Assembly: GCA_041190985.1 (NCBI GenBank) | Contig: JBEEPT010000159.1 | Span: 1-64,000, forward strand | DNA: 64,000 bases | Source: Malikia sp041190985 | Lineage (GTDB): Bacteria; Pseudomonadota; Gammaproteobacteria; Burkholderiales; Burkholderiaceae_C | Reading direction: 5' to 3' | Shown: positions 24,925-32,931 of the stretch, one piece after another | Position numbering within the stretch: the first letter of the stretch is position 1 | Layout: each line of letters opens with the position of its first letter | Made by a program: the position numbers and the translations under genes | The notes under the pieces: model-generated | Databases searched by the model: none | What the model saw: the letters and a program-made list of their open reading frames with translations, nothing else | Told to the model about the DNA's origin: nothing

Positions 24925-25914
24925 TCACGCGGTTCGGCGCCGGGGTGCGGCTGCTGCGTGCAGCCCCCACAGCACTCCGGCCAGCAGCAGCGCGATACCG
25001 GCCAGCGTCTGCGGCTGCGGCCATTCGCCGCGCCAGAGGTAGGCATAGGCCAGTGCGGCCAGAGTTTCGAACACGATCAGCTGGCCGGTGAGCGCGGTCG
25101 GCAGGCGCTGGCTGGCCTCGTTCCAGCACAGCGTGCCGACCCAGGAGGCCAGCAGCCCGAGCGCCGCAGAGCTGGCCAGGAACAGGGCCGGGCGCGGGCC
25201 GAGCGGCATCGCCCAGCCCGGTGCCAGCCAGTCGCCCAGCAGCCAGAACAGGAGCAGCCCGGCCAGCGCCAGCGGCAGCGTTGCCAGGCCCTGGGCGGTG
25301 GCCCAGACGCGCGGGTTGCGCTCGGGATGCGCGAGCAGCCAGTCGGCGTTGCGCAGCGGATACCAGGTCCAGCAGGCCAGCGCGCCCAGCGCCAGCAGCG
25401 CGCCGCTGCCGTAGCGCCACAGGTCAGGGCGCTCCTGCCGCTGCAGTGCGGCCAGCTCGACCTGGTTGACCAGTGCGAGCCCGAGCCCGATCAGCAGCAG
25501 CGCCGGTGCCAGGCGGCGCCAGGGCAGGCGGTGCTGCTGCTGGCTCCGGCGCAGGTTGGCGCAAACGGCGATCAGCACCGGCAGCGTGCCGATGATCATG
25601 GTGGGCAGTGGGCCGCCGGTGCGCTGGATCGCGCTGGCCAGCAGCAGGTAATAGAGCAGGTTGCCGATCGCGGCCAAGCCGAGCGCATGGCGCCAGTCGG
25701 CGCCCGTGAGCTGGCGCAGCCCGGCCCGATCCAGCCAGGCCAGAGGCAGCGCAAGCAGGCCGAACGCCAGGTAGCGCCCGATCGACAGCAGCAGGCCCGG
25801 ATAGTCGGGCACCAGCTGGGGATTGAGGAAGGCGAGTCCCCACAGCAGGCCGGCCACGAGCGCAAACGCGACACCGGCCCGGAGGCCGGCGGCCGGTCCA
25901 TGGCCCTGCGGCAT
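24925..25914 (-). CDS. EamA/DMT-superfamily transporter
   Basis: The 329-residue protein has about ten hydrophobic helices in two repeats, the layout of drug/metabolite transporters. The first repeat starts GVAFALVAGLLWGLAFLNP, and the second includes WVGTLCWNEASQRLPTALTG and ends LAGIALLLAGVLWGLHAA. It resembles YddG/EamA-type exporters of amino acids or metabolites; the substrate cannot be told. Its start codon shares one base with the stop of the ProQ-like gene, so the two genes form an operon with coupled translation. Confidence 0.85.
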   Translation of the reverse strand: MPQGHGPAAGLRAGVAFALVAGLLWGLAFLNPQLVPDYPGLLLSIGRYLAFGLLALPLAWLDRAGLRQLTGADWRHALGLAAIGNLLYYLLLASAIQRTGGPLPTMIIGTLPVLIAVCANLRRSQQQHRLPWRRLAPALLLIGLGLALVNQVELAALQRQERPDLWRYGSGALLALGALACWTWYPLRNADWLLAHPERNPRVWATAQGLATLPLALAGLLLFWLLGDWLAPGWAMPLGPRPALFLASSAALGLLASWVGTLCWNEASQRLPTALTGQLIVFETLAALAYAYLWRGEWPQPQTLAGIALLLAGVLWGLHAAAAPRRRTA

Positions 25915-26609
25915 CAGGCGGCGCTGCGGCGCCTGGTGCGCTCCAGCATGCGCGTGACCTCGGCGACGGGCAGGCCGTAGCTGGCGGCGAACGCGGCCGG
26001 CGCCAGGCCGCTGGCGCTGTAGGCGCGGTGCAGCGCGGCATCCTTGGCGGCACGCGCGGCGGCCTCGTCGAGCGCCTGGTCGAACAGCGCCTGCACGGCC
26101 GGGTCGCGGCTGGGCAGCAGCGCCGCGTAGTCCTCGCGGCTCAGGCCCGATGCCTCGAAGGCCTGCACGATGCGCTGGCGCAGCTTGGGGCGGAGATCCT
26201 CCTGGCTGCGCGCCTGGCGGCGCCGGTGCACCTCGAGCAGGGCATGCAGCACATGCTCGGGCGCCATCGCCTCGACCGCCTGGCCTTCCAGGTCGTGGCG
26301 CGGCTGGCCCGCCGCGACGCCGCTGAGGTAGCGGGTCGAACGGGTGTGCAGGGCCAGCGCGGCCTTGAGCGCCTCGGGCTCCAGTGCCTCGGGCTGGGCG
26401 GCCAGCAGATCGGCGTAGATGCCGCGCTTGAGCGGGCGGGCAGTCTCGCCGAACACCTGGGGATAGAGCCCGGCCAGCTGCTTCAGGACAGCGTTGGACG
26501 GGGCGTAGGGCCGTGCCTCCTGGACGGCTTGCTCGCTGCGCGGGCGGTGCGGCCTGCGGCTCTTGGAGCGCCGGGCGGAGGGCTGGGAAGGCTGGACTGG
26601 TTGCGTCAT
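25914..26609 (-). CDS. proQ: ProQ/FinO-domain RNA-binding protein
   Basis: The 231-residue protein has a basic, disordered N-terminal tail (about 1-35) and a FinO/ProQ domain. The domain shows LKQLAGLYPQVFGETARPLKRGIYADLL and LKAALALHTRSTRYLSGVAAGQPRHDLEGQ, the conserved RNA-contacting core. A longer C-terminal region follows in place of the E. coli Tudor-like domain. ProQ proteins are global chaperones for small RNAs and mRNA 3' ends. The symbol is by domain similarity. It precedes the EamA gene and lies just upstream of the tRNA genes on the other strand. Confidence 0.85.
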   Translation of the reverse strand: MTQPVQPSQPSARRSKSRRPHRPRSEQAVQEARPYAPSNAVLKQLAGLYPQVFGETARPLKRGIYADLLAAQPEALEPEALKAALALHTRSTRYLSGVAAGQPRHDLEGQAVEAMAPEHVLHALLEVHRRRQARSQEDLRPKLRQRIVQAFEASGLSREDYAALLPSRDPAVQALFDQALDEAAARAAKDAALHRAYSASGLAPAAFAASYGLPVAEVTRMLERTRRRSAA

Positions 26610-26647
26610 GGGACTTGTCTATAAGGAGCGAACATCGCGAATTTCTG

Positions 26648-26656
26648 TGTCATAAT
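26648..26656 (+). promoter_or_regulatory. Candidate extended -10 promoter of the tRNA-Lys genes
   Basis: TG-T-CATAAT at 26648-26656 is an extended -10 element ending 12 bases before the first tRNA. No convincing -35 box was seen. Confidence 0.4.
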
Positions 26657-26668
26657 AGCTGCTTCGGC

Positions 26669-26744
26669 GGGTTCTTAGCTCAGTTGGTAGAGCAGCGGAC
26701 TCTTAATCCGTAGGTCGTAGGTTCGAATCCTACAGGACCCACCA
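26669..26744 (+). tRNA. tRNA-Lys (anticodon CTT), copy 1
   Basis: The 76-base gene folds as a cloverleaf with acceptor GGGTTCT/AGGACCC (one G-U pair), D arm, anticodon loop CTCTTAA, T loop TTCGAAT and an encoded CCA. The anticodon CTT reads AAG. Confidence 0.97.
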
Positions 26745-26809
26745 CCGACACATATGCCTGCAGCGACTGGTTCGTTGCAGGCAAACTGCAGATTCTTGAC
26801 AGATCATGC

Positions 26810-26885
26810 GGGTTCTTAGCTCAGTTGGTAGAGCAGCGGACTCTTAATCCGTAGGTCGTAGGTTCGAATCCTACAGGACCCACCA
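26810..26885 (+). tRNA. tRNA-Lys (anticodon CTT), copy 2
   Basis: It is identical to the first copy over all 76 bases, including CCA. A 65-base spacer with a small hairpin separates the two, so one transcript probably carries both. Confidence 0.97.
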
Positions 26886-26888
26886 GAC

Positions 26889-26929
26889 AAAAAAAGCACT
26901 TGCACGCGACCTGCGGCGAGTGCTTTTTT
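26889..26929 (+). terminator. Intrinsic terminator after the tRNA-Lys pair
   Basis: AAAAAAGCACTTGC pairs with GCGAGTGCTTTTTT, with one G-U pair. It starts three bases after the second CCA end. A-rich and T-rich arms let it also serve the leftward gene that ends at 26962. Confidence 0.9.
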
Positions 26930-26961
26930 CATGGTGCGCCCAGCATGGGCGCAGCTCAAGC

Positions 26962-27570
26962 TCACCCTTTGTTGGAGCTGCCCCGGTCCCGGGGAGGCAA
27001 CGCGTCGCGAAAGGCATCGAATGTCTTCCAGGCCGGCACCGGTGGCTCGTAGTCCGGCTTGGGTGCGTATGCCGAGTACTCGACCAGCTTCATCCGATGA
27101 ATGTAGCGCGGGCAGTTCGGAAAGATCCGATCCGCAGTGACCCTGATGATGAAGACGGAGCCAGGAAATTCGCTGCGCAGAGGGTCGTCTTCCCGGACCT
27201 GCGCGCTGCCATTCACGCGGATTCTCTTGGGCGTCTCGAAGTCCATGAAGAGCAGGCCAATGTGCGGATTCACGAGGGTGTTGCCCCAGGTCCGGTACAT
27301 GCCGTTGCCGTCATAGTCCGGCAGCGCCAGGGTGTGATCGTCGATGACACGCACGAATCCTGGCAGTCCGCCCTTGTAGGAGCAATCGGGATGGCCGTCC
27401 GCGTCCGCGGTGGCGACGAACACCATCGGGCAGCGCTGGATGAAGGCGCGGTCTTCTGCGGTGAATTCGTGCCGGCAGGTGACCTGATGCAGTCGATCCG
27501 CGAGGGCGCGGGTCTCCCGGGCATCCTGCAGCCGACGCATGCCATCGTGGTACATCGGCACTTCGTCCAT
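26962..27570 (-). CDS. Pyridoxamine 5'-phosphate oxidase-like flavin-binding protein
   Basis: The 202-residue protein has a split-barrel flavin-binding fold: PMVFVATADADGHPDCSYKGGLPGFV and TLALPDYDGNGMYRTWGNTLVNPHIGLLFMDF are typical of the PNPOx-like family. Such proteins bind FMN, F420 or heme; the cofactor and reaction are unknown here. The ATG at 27570 has AGGAG eight bases upstream; earlier in-frame starts lack one. It is the first gene after the tRNA pair and stands alone. Confidence 0.82.
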   Translation of the reverse strand: MDEVPMYHDGMRRLQDARETRALADRLHQVTCRHEFTAEDRAFIQRCPMVFVATADADGHPDCSYKGGLPGFVRVIDDHTLALPDYDGNGMYRTWGNTLVNPHIGLLFMDFETPKRIRVNGSAQVREDDPLRSEFPGSVFIIRVTADRIFPNCPRYIHRMKLVEYSAYAPKPDYEPPVPAWKTFDAFRDALPPRDRGSSNKG

Positions 27571-27840
27571 GGGGTCTCCTGGTGAATCGTGCGCCATGCA
27601 CCGTGAGGTGTCATGGATCAATGTCCGTGATGGATGAGGCCGCCTCGGTCCGCGCCGCAAGGCGGGCCACCGGCTCGCCCTGGTGGTCACGCCCCCTGGG
27701 GGCCTGGGTCGTAGCAAATCGCCGTCAAAAGCGGCATCTGGTTCGGAGATTCTGGTCGTGGCGAGCGGTCTTGGCAAGGGACGCTGGACGGGTCGAGTTC
27801 GCCAGGCCCGCCGGCCGGCGGACCTGCGGCGTTGGCGCTC
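27571..27840. other. Intergenic stretch without a recognised gene
   Basis: This 270-base gap lies between the flavin-binding protein gene and the Bug receptor gene. It has a small GC palindrome (GCCCCCTGGGGGC) but no convincing coding frame, RNA or terminator. Confidence 0.5.
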
Positions 27841-28830
27841 TCAGTCCGCCTGGATGTTGGCCGTCCTGACGATGGTGGCCCAGCGGGCCTGCTCGTCCTT
27901 GACGGCGTTGGCCAGCTGCTGCGGATTGAGGTAGTCGGCTTCGGCCCCCAGTTCCTGCGCCTTCTGTCTGAAGGCCGGCGTGGCCACCACCTTGGCGATC
28001 TCGCCCGTCAGCCTGTCGATGACCGGCTTGGGCGTGCTGGCGGGCGCGAAGACGGCAAACCACGAGGTGGCGTCCAGCCTGGGCAGGCCGGCCTCGGCGG
28101 TGGTGGGCACGTCCGGCAGGCTGGGCAGGCGCTTCTTGCTCGTGACGGCGAGTGCGCGCAGCTTGCCGGACTGGATATGAGGCACGAAGGGCGGCGGCGT
28201 GCCGAAGGTCAGGTCGACCTGTCCGCCCAGCAGGTCCTGCAGCGCGGGGCCGGTGCCCTTGTAGGGAACGTGGGTCATCTCGACGCCGGCCTGCTGCTCC
28301 AGCATGGCGCCGGTGACGTGCTGCAGCGATCCGTTGCCCGACGAGGCGTAATTGAGCTTGCCCGGGTTGGCCTTGGCATAGGCCACCAGCTCGGCCAGCG
28401 TCCTGACCGGCAGGCTGGCGCGCACCACGATCACCTGGGGCGCGGACAGCACGTTGGCCACCGGCTGGAGGTCCTTGGCCTCCCACGGCAGCCGGGTCTT
28501 GCTGACGACCGGCGTGATCACGTGGTAGCCGGAATACTGCATCAGCAGCGTGTGCCCGTCGGCTTCGGCGCGCTTGACCGCGACGGCTGCCACGGCGCCG
28601 TTGGCGCCGGCCTTGTTGTCGACGATGACGGACTGTCCCAGTGCCGCACCCAGGGGCTGGGACAGCATGCGTGCGGCCAGGTCGGTGGTGCCGCCGGTGG
28701 CTGCCGGAACCACCAGCGTGATCGTCTTGGCCGGAAAGGCCGCCTGCGCATGGGCGAGGCCGGCGGCAGCGCCGCAGGAAGTGAGCGCCAGGGCCGCCAG
28801 CAGCCGGCGGCGCGAGAGGGGATGTCTCAT
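27841..28830 (-). CDS. Bug-family (TctC-like) periplasmic solute receptor
   Basis: The 329-residue product has a twin-arginine-like or Sec signal (MRHPLSRRRLLAALALTSCG, ending AHAQA). The Bug fold follows: FPAKTITLVVPAATGGTTDLAARML, VDNKAGANGAVAA, THVPYKGTGPALQDLLGGQVDLTFG and PDVPTTAEAGLP. These receptors bind carboxylates or aromatic acids, often for TctAB transporters. No tctA or tctB is seen nearby, making it an orphan receptor, as most are in this order. It is divergent from a LysR gene that probably controls it. Confidence 0.93.
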   Translation of the reverse strand: MRHPLSRRRLLAALALTSCGAAAGLAHAQAAFPAKTITLVVPAATGGTTDLAARMLSQPLGAALGQSVIVDNKAGANGAVAAVAVKRAEADGHTLLMQYSGYHVITPVVSKTRLPWEAKDLQPVANVLSAPQVIVVRASLPVRTLAELVAYAKANPGKLNYASSGNGSLQHVTGAMLEQQAGVEMTHVPYKGTGPALQDLLGGQVDLTFGTPPPFVPHIQSGKLRALAVTSKKRLPSLPDVPTTAEAGLPRLDATSWFAVFAPASTPKPVIDRLTGEIAKVVATPAFRQKAQELGAEADYLNPQQLANAVKDEQARWATIVRTANIQAD

Positions 28831-28870
28831 GTTTGCTTCTCGATATGGGGGGGTGGCATCGTGAATCGAG

Positions 28871-28897
28871 ATGGTATGTTTGCGCGGCATGGTATGT
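28871..28897. promoter_or_regulatory. Repeated motif in the Bug/LysR divergent promoter
   Basis: ATGGTATGT occurs twice, at 28871-28879 and 28889-28897, 18 bases apart. A roughly inverted copy (CATATCACCAT) follows. The spacing of nearly two helix turns fits a LysR-type binding region. Function is inferred. Confidence 0.4.
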
Positions 28898-28962
28898 AAA
28901 CTTCCATATCACCATGTTGTCATCTCCGTGCGAGATGGCGAGTCTTGTTTCACCAGGCGCTC

Positions 28963-29859
28963 ATGAGGCTCGATCCCGTTTCCCTGCGACTGTTCCTGGC
29001 CGTGATGGAGGAGGGCACGCTGGCCAAGGCGGCCGAGCGCGAGCACATTGCCGCCTCGGCGGTCAGCAAGCGGGTCAGCGAGCTCGAGCAGCAGCTCCAG
29101 GCCACGCTCTTCACGCGCAACAACAAGGGCACCGAGCCCACGGCGGCCGCGCAGGCGCTGATGGTGCTGGTGCGCGGCGTGCTCCATCAGCTGGACAGCA
29201 TCCCGGTCGAGATGCGCGGGTACGCGAGCGGCTTGCGCGGACATGTGCGCGTGGCGGCCAATATTTCCGCCATCACCCAGTTCCTGCCCGAGCAGCTCAA
29301 GGCCTTCATGGAGGAGTTCCCGCAGGTGCAGATCCATCTGCAGGAGCGCATCAGCACGGCGGTGGCGCGGGCGGTGTCCGACAACGACGCCGACATCGGC
29401 CTGCTCCAGCAGGGCAACTACGGTCCCGGCGTCAGGCTGCTGCCCTACCGGCAGGACGAGCTGGTCGTGGTTGCGCGCTCGTCGCACCCGATCGCCCGCC
29501 AGCCGAGCACCTGCATGCGCGAAGTGCTGGCCCACGATCTGGTCGGCGCGCACCCCGGCAGCGCGATCAACAAGCTCCTGATCAAGGCCGCCGGCGAGGC
29601 GGGTCTGCCGCTGCGGCTGCGCATCCAGGTCACGAGCTACGACGCGCTGTCCCTGATGGTGTCGGCTGGCCTAGGTATCGGCGTCATGCCGCGCAAGAGC
29701 GCGCAGCTGTTCACGGGCAGCCAGGACATCGTCTGCGTGCGCCTCGACGAGCCCTGGGCCGCGCGGCAGCTGTGCGTCTGCGTGCGCGGCCTGGAGGCGT
29801 TGTCGCCGGCGGCCAGGCTGCTGGTGGAGCGCCTGACCGCGCCCGGCCCCGGGAATTGA
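28963..29859 (+). CDS. LysR-family regulator, divergent from the Bug receptor
   Basis: The 298-residue protein has an N-terminal helix-turn-helix (TLAKAAEREHIAASAVSKRVSELEQQL, about 20-45) and a substrate-binding domain (VRVAANISAITQFLPEQLKAF onward). It likely activates the divergent receptor gene when an effector binds. It closely resembles the LysR at 33791 and, less so, that at 57807, so the three are paralogs. The ATG at 28963 gives the usual MRLDPVSLRLF start. Confidence 0.92.
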   Translation: MRLDPVSLRLFLAVMEEGTLAKAAEREHIAASAVSKRVSELEQQLQATLFTRNNKGTEPTAAAQALMVLVRGVLHQLDSIPVEMRGYASGLRGHVRVAANISAITQFLPEQLKAFMEEFPQVQIHLQERISTAVARAVSDNDADIGLLQQGNYGPGVRLLPYRQDELVVVARSSHPIARQPSTCMREVLAHDLVGAHPGSAINKLLIKAAGEAGLPLRLRIQVTSYDALSLMVSAGLGIGVMPRKSAQLFTGSQDIVCVRLDEPWAARQLCVCVRGLEALSPAARLLVERLTAPGPGN

Positions 29860-29897
29860 CCGGCAGCGCCGGTGGGCTGCCGGGTGCCTTGCGGACC

Positions 29898-31214
29898 TCA
29901 GTGGCCGACGACCGCGGCCGACACCATTTCCTTGATGACGCGGCGATAGTGGGGCCGGATCGGGCCCGGCACCTGGCTCATGACCACGACGGCCAGTTCT
30001 TCCTGCGGGTCGATCCAGAAGAAGGTCCCTGCGGCACCCGCCCACAGGTATTCGCCCGGCGAGCCCTGGACCGATGAGCCGCCGCTGCCCTGGCGCACCA
30101 TGAAGCCCAGGCCGAAGGTGTAGCCGTCGACGCCCATCAGCAGCTGGCCGGGCGACAGCGGCTGGGTGCTGCGGCTGCCCAGCTGGTCCGAGGCCATCAG
30201 CTTGATCGTCATCGGCGACAGGATGCGCTGGCCGTTGAGCGTGCCGCCGTTGAGCAGCATGGAGACGAAGTTCATGTAGTCGCCGGCCGTGGACACGGCG
30301 CCGGCGCCGCCCGAGTCGTTGGCCGGCGCGATGGTCACGTCAAGCAGCTTGTTGGGCTGCTTGGTGAAGGGGTCGGTCGCCAGCGCCTCGGACAGGCGCG
30401 CCTGCTTGGTCGCGGGCACCTGGAAGCCGGTGTCGTTCATCTGCAGGGGCTTGAGGATGCGCTCGTCGATGAACTGGCCCAGCGACTGGCCGGCGGCGGC
30501 CTCGACCACGCGCCCGAGCAGGTCGACCGACATGCCGTATTCCCAGTTGGTGCCGGGCTGGGTCGACAGCGGCGCCCTGGCGATGCCGCTGACCTCGTCC
30601 CTGGGCGAGACGCGGCGCTGGTCGTAGTCGGTGCCGCCTTCCGCGTAGAGGCCGGCCTCGGTGTAGGCCTGCTTGATCACCGGGTTCTTGGTGATCTCGG
30701 CGTAGCCTATGCCCGAGGTGTGGCGCAGCAGGTCGAGCACGGTGATCGGCCGCTCGGCCGGCACCAGGCTGTAGCTGACGACGCCGCTGGCGTCCTTGCT
30801 GGCGACGCTGACCTTCATGTTCTGGAATTCCGGCAGGAACTTGGCCACCGGGTCGGCCAGGGTCAGCCGGCCTTCCTCGGCCAGGATCATGGCGGCCACC
30901 GAGGCCAGCGGCTTGGTCATGGAGTAGATGCGGAAGATGGAGTCCTTCTGCATCGGCTTGCCGGATGCCTTGTCCTGGTAGCCCACGGCTTCCGAATAGA
31001 CCAGCTTGCCCTTGCGGTTGACCATGATCACCGCGCCCGGGATGTTGCCCTTGTCGACCTCGGCCTGCATCAGCTGCTTGAGCTTGTCGAGCCGGGCCGT
31101 GGACATGCCTGCCGCCTCGGGCCTGGCCAGGGGCAGGTTCTGGGCGAACGAGGCCGTCGCACTCAGCGCGAGCGCAGCGCTCAAGGCGAGCAGCTTGAAT
31201 TTTGGCAATGCCAT
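29898..31214 (-). CDS. Secreted serine hydrolase of the class C beta-lactamase/esterase family
   Basis: The 438-residue product has a signal peptide (MALPKFKLLALSAALALSAT, cut after SFA) and a beta-lactamase-type fold. SMTK is the SxxK nucleophile motif. YGMS sits where YxN is expected and is therefore atypical. GSPGEYLWAGAAGTFFWIDP has the C-terminal (H/K)xG-region equivalent. EstB-like esterases and D-stereospecific hydrolases share this pattern. Antibiotic resistance is not implied. The ATG at 31214 has GGAGACA upstream. The gene is divergent from a GntR regulator with two matching operators. Confidence 0.87.
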   Translation of the reverse strand: MALPKFKLLALSAALALSATASFAQNLPLARPEAAGMSTARLDKLKQLMQAEVDKGNIPGAVIMVNRKGKLVYSEAVGYQDKASGKPMQKDSIFRIYSMTKPLASVAAMILAEEGRLTLADPVAKFLPEFQNMKVSVASKDASGVVSYSLVPAERPITVLDLLRHTSGIGYAEITKNPVIKQAYTEAGLYAEGGTDYDQRRVSPRDEVSGIARAPLSTQPGTNWEYGMSVDLLGRVVEAAAGQSLGQFIDERILKPLQMNDTGFQVPATKQARLSEALATDPFTKQPNKLLDVTIAPANDSGGAGAVSTAGDYMNFVSMLLNGGTLNGQRILSPMTIKLMASDQLGSRSTQPLSPGQLLMGVDGYTFGLGFMVRQGSGGSSVQGSPGEYLWAGAAGTFFWIDPQEELAVVVMSQVPGPIRPHYRRVIKEMVSAAVVGH

Positions 31215-31334
31215 TGGGTTGTCTCCGTTGCTATTGGGTTTGTTCATGGTCCGCGCGAGGCGGTGCATTCCAGCCAAGGGGAAATGCGCCATCCAGTCTA
31301 AATCTGGCGCTCGCGGGATTCAGGCATCCAATTG

Positions 31335-31349
31335 ACTGGTCGGACCAGT
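31335..31349. promoter_or_regulatory. GntR/FadR-type operator 1
   Basis: ACTGGTC-G-GACCAGT is a perfect 7-base inverted repeat. Its core TGGTCGGACCA fits the TNGTNNNACNA consensus known for FadR-type GntR regulators. It lies between the divergent hydrolase and gntR genes. Confidence 0.75.
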
Positions 31350-31445
31350 TTGTCGAATAGGGCGCTGTCCCAGGCTCCGGGTGCCAGCCCGCAATTCCGC
31401 CTGGCAGCAGCAATTTGCCGACTAGAATCGATTGCGGAAAACAAC

Positions 31446-31456
31446 TGGTACGACCA
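31446..31456. promoter_or_regulatory. GntR/FadR-type operator 2, overlapping the gntR ribosome site
   Basis: TGGTACGACCA fits TNGTNNNACNA exactly and ends two bases before the gntR ATG. Binding here would shut off the gene itself, which suggests autoregulation. Confidence 0.7.
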
Positions 31457-31458
31457 CC

Positions 31459-32247
31459 ATGGATGGACCGAATTCCGGCCAGGCGCCGGTGGCGCCGCGC
31501 AAGCAGGTGGCCGATGCCGTTGCCGAGCGCATCGAGCGGCTGATCATGGAAGGCATTCTCAAGGTGGGTCAGTCCCTGCCTTCGGAGCGCGCCCTGTGCG
31601 AAAGGCTGGGCACCTCCCGTTCGGCGCTGCGGGAAGGTCTCCGGGTGCTGCGTGGCCTCGGCATGATCGAGACGCGTCACGGGCGAGGATCGTTCGTCGC
31701 CCGGCTGTCCGCGCCACGCGACACCAGCCCGCTGCTGCATCTGTTCAATTCGCAGCCGCGCACCCTCTACGACCTGCTGGAAGTCCGGGCGCTGCTGGAG
31801 AGCGAGGCGGCGCGGCTGGCTGCCGAGCGCGGCACCTCGGCCGATTTCATCCTGATTCGCCGACGTTACGAGGCGCTGCAGGGCGCGCAGGCCGCCACGG
31901 CGGCGTGCACCCACGAGGAACTGGCGCGCGCCGATCACGCCTTCCATCGGGCGATCAACGAGGCCTCGCACAACCCGGTGCTGGTGCACACGCTGCAGTC
32001 GCTGGCCGACCTGATGCTCAGCAGCGTGCTGGTCTCGGTCAGCCACCTGTACCACCGCCCGATCCAGAAGCAGCAGATCGACCGGCACCACGAGCGCCTC
32101 TACCGCGCGGTGGTCGGGCGCGAGTCGGACAAGGCCGCCCGGGTGGCGCGCGAGCACATCAGGAACCTGCGCGACACCTTCCTCGAAATCGAGCAGGAGG
32201 AGCAGCGTTTCGAGCGGGCGTCGATGCGCCTCGGGGCCGACGCCTAG
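31459..32247 (+). CDS. GntR-family regulator, FadR subgroup (FCD domain)
   Basis: The 262-residue protein has a winged helix (ERIERLIMEGILKVGQSLPSERALCERLGTSRSALREGLRVL, about 20-62; HGRGSFV wing). An all-helical FCD effector domain follows. The metal-type histidines are visible in ADHAFHRAINEASHNPVL and in DRHHERLYRAVVGRE. It probably senses an organic acid. Two FadR-like operators upstream fit its recognition helix, and the divergent serine hydrolase is the likely target. The ATG at 31459 is preferred over 31432, since operator 2 would otherwise lie inside the coding region. Confidence 0.9.
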   Translation: MDGPNSGQAPVAPRKQVADAVAERIERLIMEGILKVGQSLPSERALCERLGTSRSALREGLRVLRGLGMIETRHGRGSFVARLSAPRDTSPLLHLFNSQPRTLYDLLEVRALLESEAARLAAERGTSADFILIRRRYEALQGAQAATAACTHEELARADHAFHRAINEASHNPVLVHTLQSLADLMLSSVLVSVSHLYHRPIQKQQIDRHHERLYRAVVGRESDKAARVAREHIRNLRDTFLEIEQEEQRFERASMRLGADA

Positions 32248-32273
32248 CGCGCCCGTCCGGTCGCGGGCGCGCT
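32246..32273. terminator. GC hairpin between convergent gntR and flavin reductase genes
   Basis: AGCGCGCCCG (32246-32255) pairs perfectly with CGGGCGCGCT (32264-32273). It starts within the gntR stop codon. There is no T tract, so it may be a weak or Rho-assisted terminator. Confidence 0.45.
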
Positions 32274-32306
32274 CCCCCGCAAGCGGACGGATGGCCGGCG
32301 CGGCGT

Positions 32307-32822
32307 TCAGGCGCTCCGGCTGTCCAGCACCGCCAGGCGGCCGTCGGCGTACAGCAGCGGCGCCACCGGCTCCGCCACCCGCACGTCGGTGACGCGCGCG
32401 ATGACCAGCGAATGCGTGCCGACGGTGGTGACCGACTCGATGCTGCAGAACAGGTTGCTCTGCGCGCCCTCCAGGTAGGGCAGGTCCTGGTCCTGGCGCC
32501 AGTCGCCGCTGGCGAAGCGCTCCTCGCCGCTCTTCTGTCCGCTGAACACCGGCACCAGCGCGCCGTGCTCGTCCATCAGCACGTTCACGCAGAAGCGCTC
32601 GCGCTCGCGCAGCGGGGCGTGGATGCTGGCGCTCTGGTTGACGCATACCAGCAGCGTGGGCGGGTCCATGGTCACGGAATTGACCGCGGTGGCCACCATG
32701 CCGAAGCGCTTGCCCTCGGCGTCGCTGGTGCTGAGGATGGTCACGGTGGCCGCCAGCCGCCGCATGGCCAGGCGGAAATCCTGCGCGACATTGCCGCTGG
32801 TCGGTGCGCTGATCTCGCTCAT
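32307..32822 (-). CDS. Flavin reductase (HpaC/RutF-like)
   Basis: The 171-residue protein belongs to the flavin reductase-like split-barrel family. Its marks are FRLAMRRLAATVTILSTSDAEG, GMVATAVNSVTMDPPTLLVCVNQSASIH (flavin-contacting), FCVNVLMDEHG and GTHSLVIARVTDV. It supplies reduced FMN or FAD to a separate monooxygenase. The partner may be the LLM monooxygenase at 34885, although that gene already has its own FMN reductase. An AGGAGACAGAC ribosome site precedes the ATG at 32822. Confidence 0.9.
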   Translation of the reverse strand: MSEISAPTSGNVAQDFRLAMRRLAATVTILSTSDAEGKRFGMVATAVNSVTMDPPTLLVCVNQSASIHAPLRERERFCVNVLMDEHGALVPVFSGQKSGEERFASGDWRQDQDLPYLEGAQSNLFCSIESVTTVGTHSLVIARVTDVRVAEPVAPLLYADGRLAVLDSRSA

Positions 32823-32931
32823 GTCTGTCTCCTGATCTTCGAAATCCTGTGTGGCCTACTCTAAGGATCTCGGCTGCCGGGCGGAATAGACGGTTGGCGA
32901 ACGCGCCATCGCGAGGCGCGAGGATGGCGGC

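Noticed and set aside
26810..26885. The second tRNA-Lys as an attachment-site duplicate made by an integrated element.
   Set aside because: It is a full, intact gene with only 65 bases to the first copy, which is a simple tandem duplication.
29898..31214. The serine hydrolase as an antibiotic-resistance beta-lactamase.
   Set aside because: It has SxxK but YGMS in place of YxN, and the family contains many esterases; there is no ampR-type regulator.
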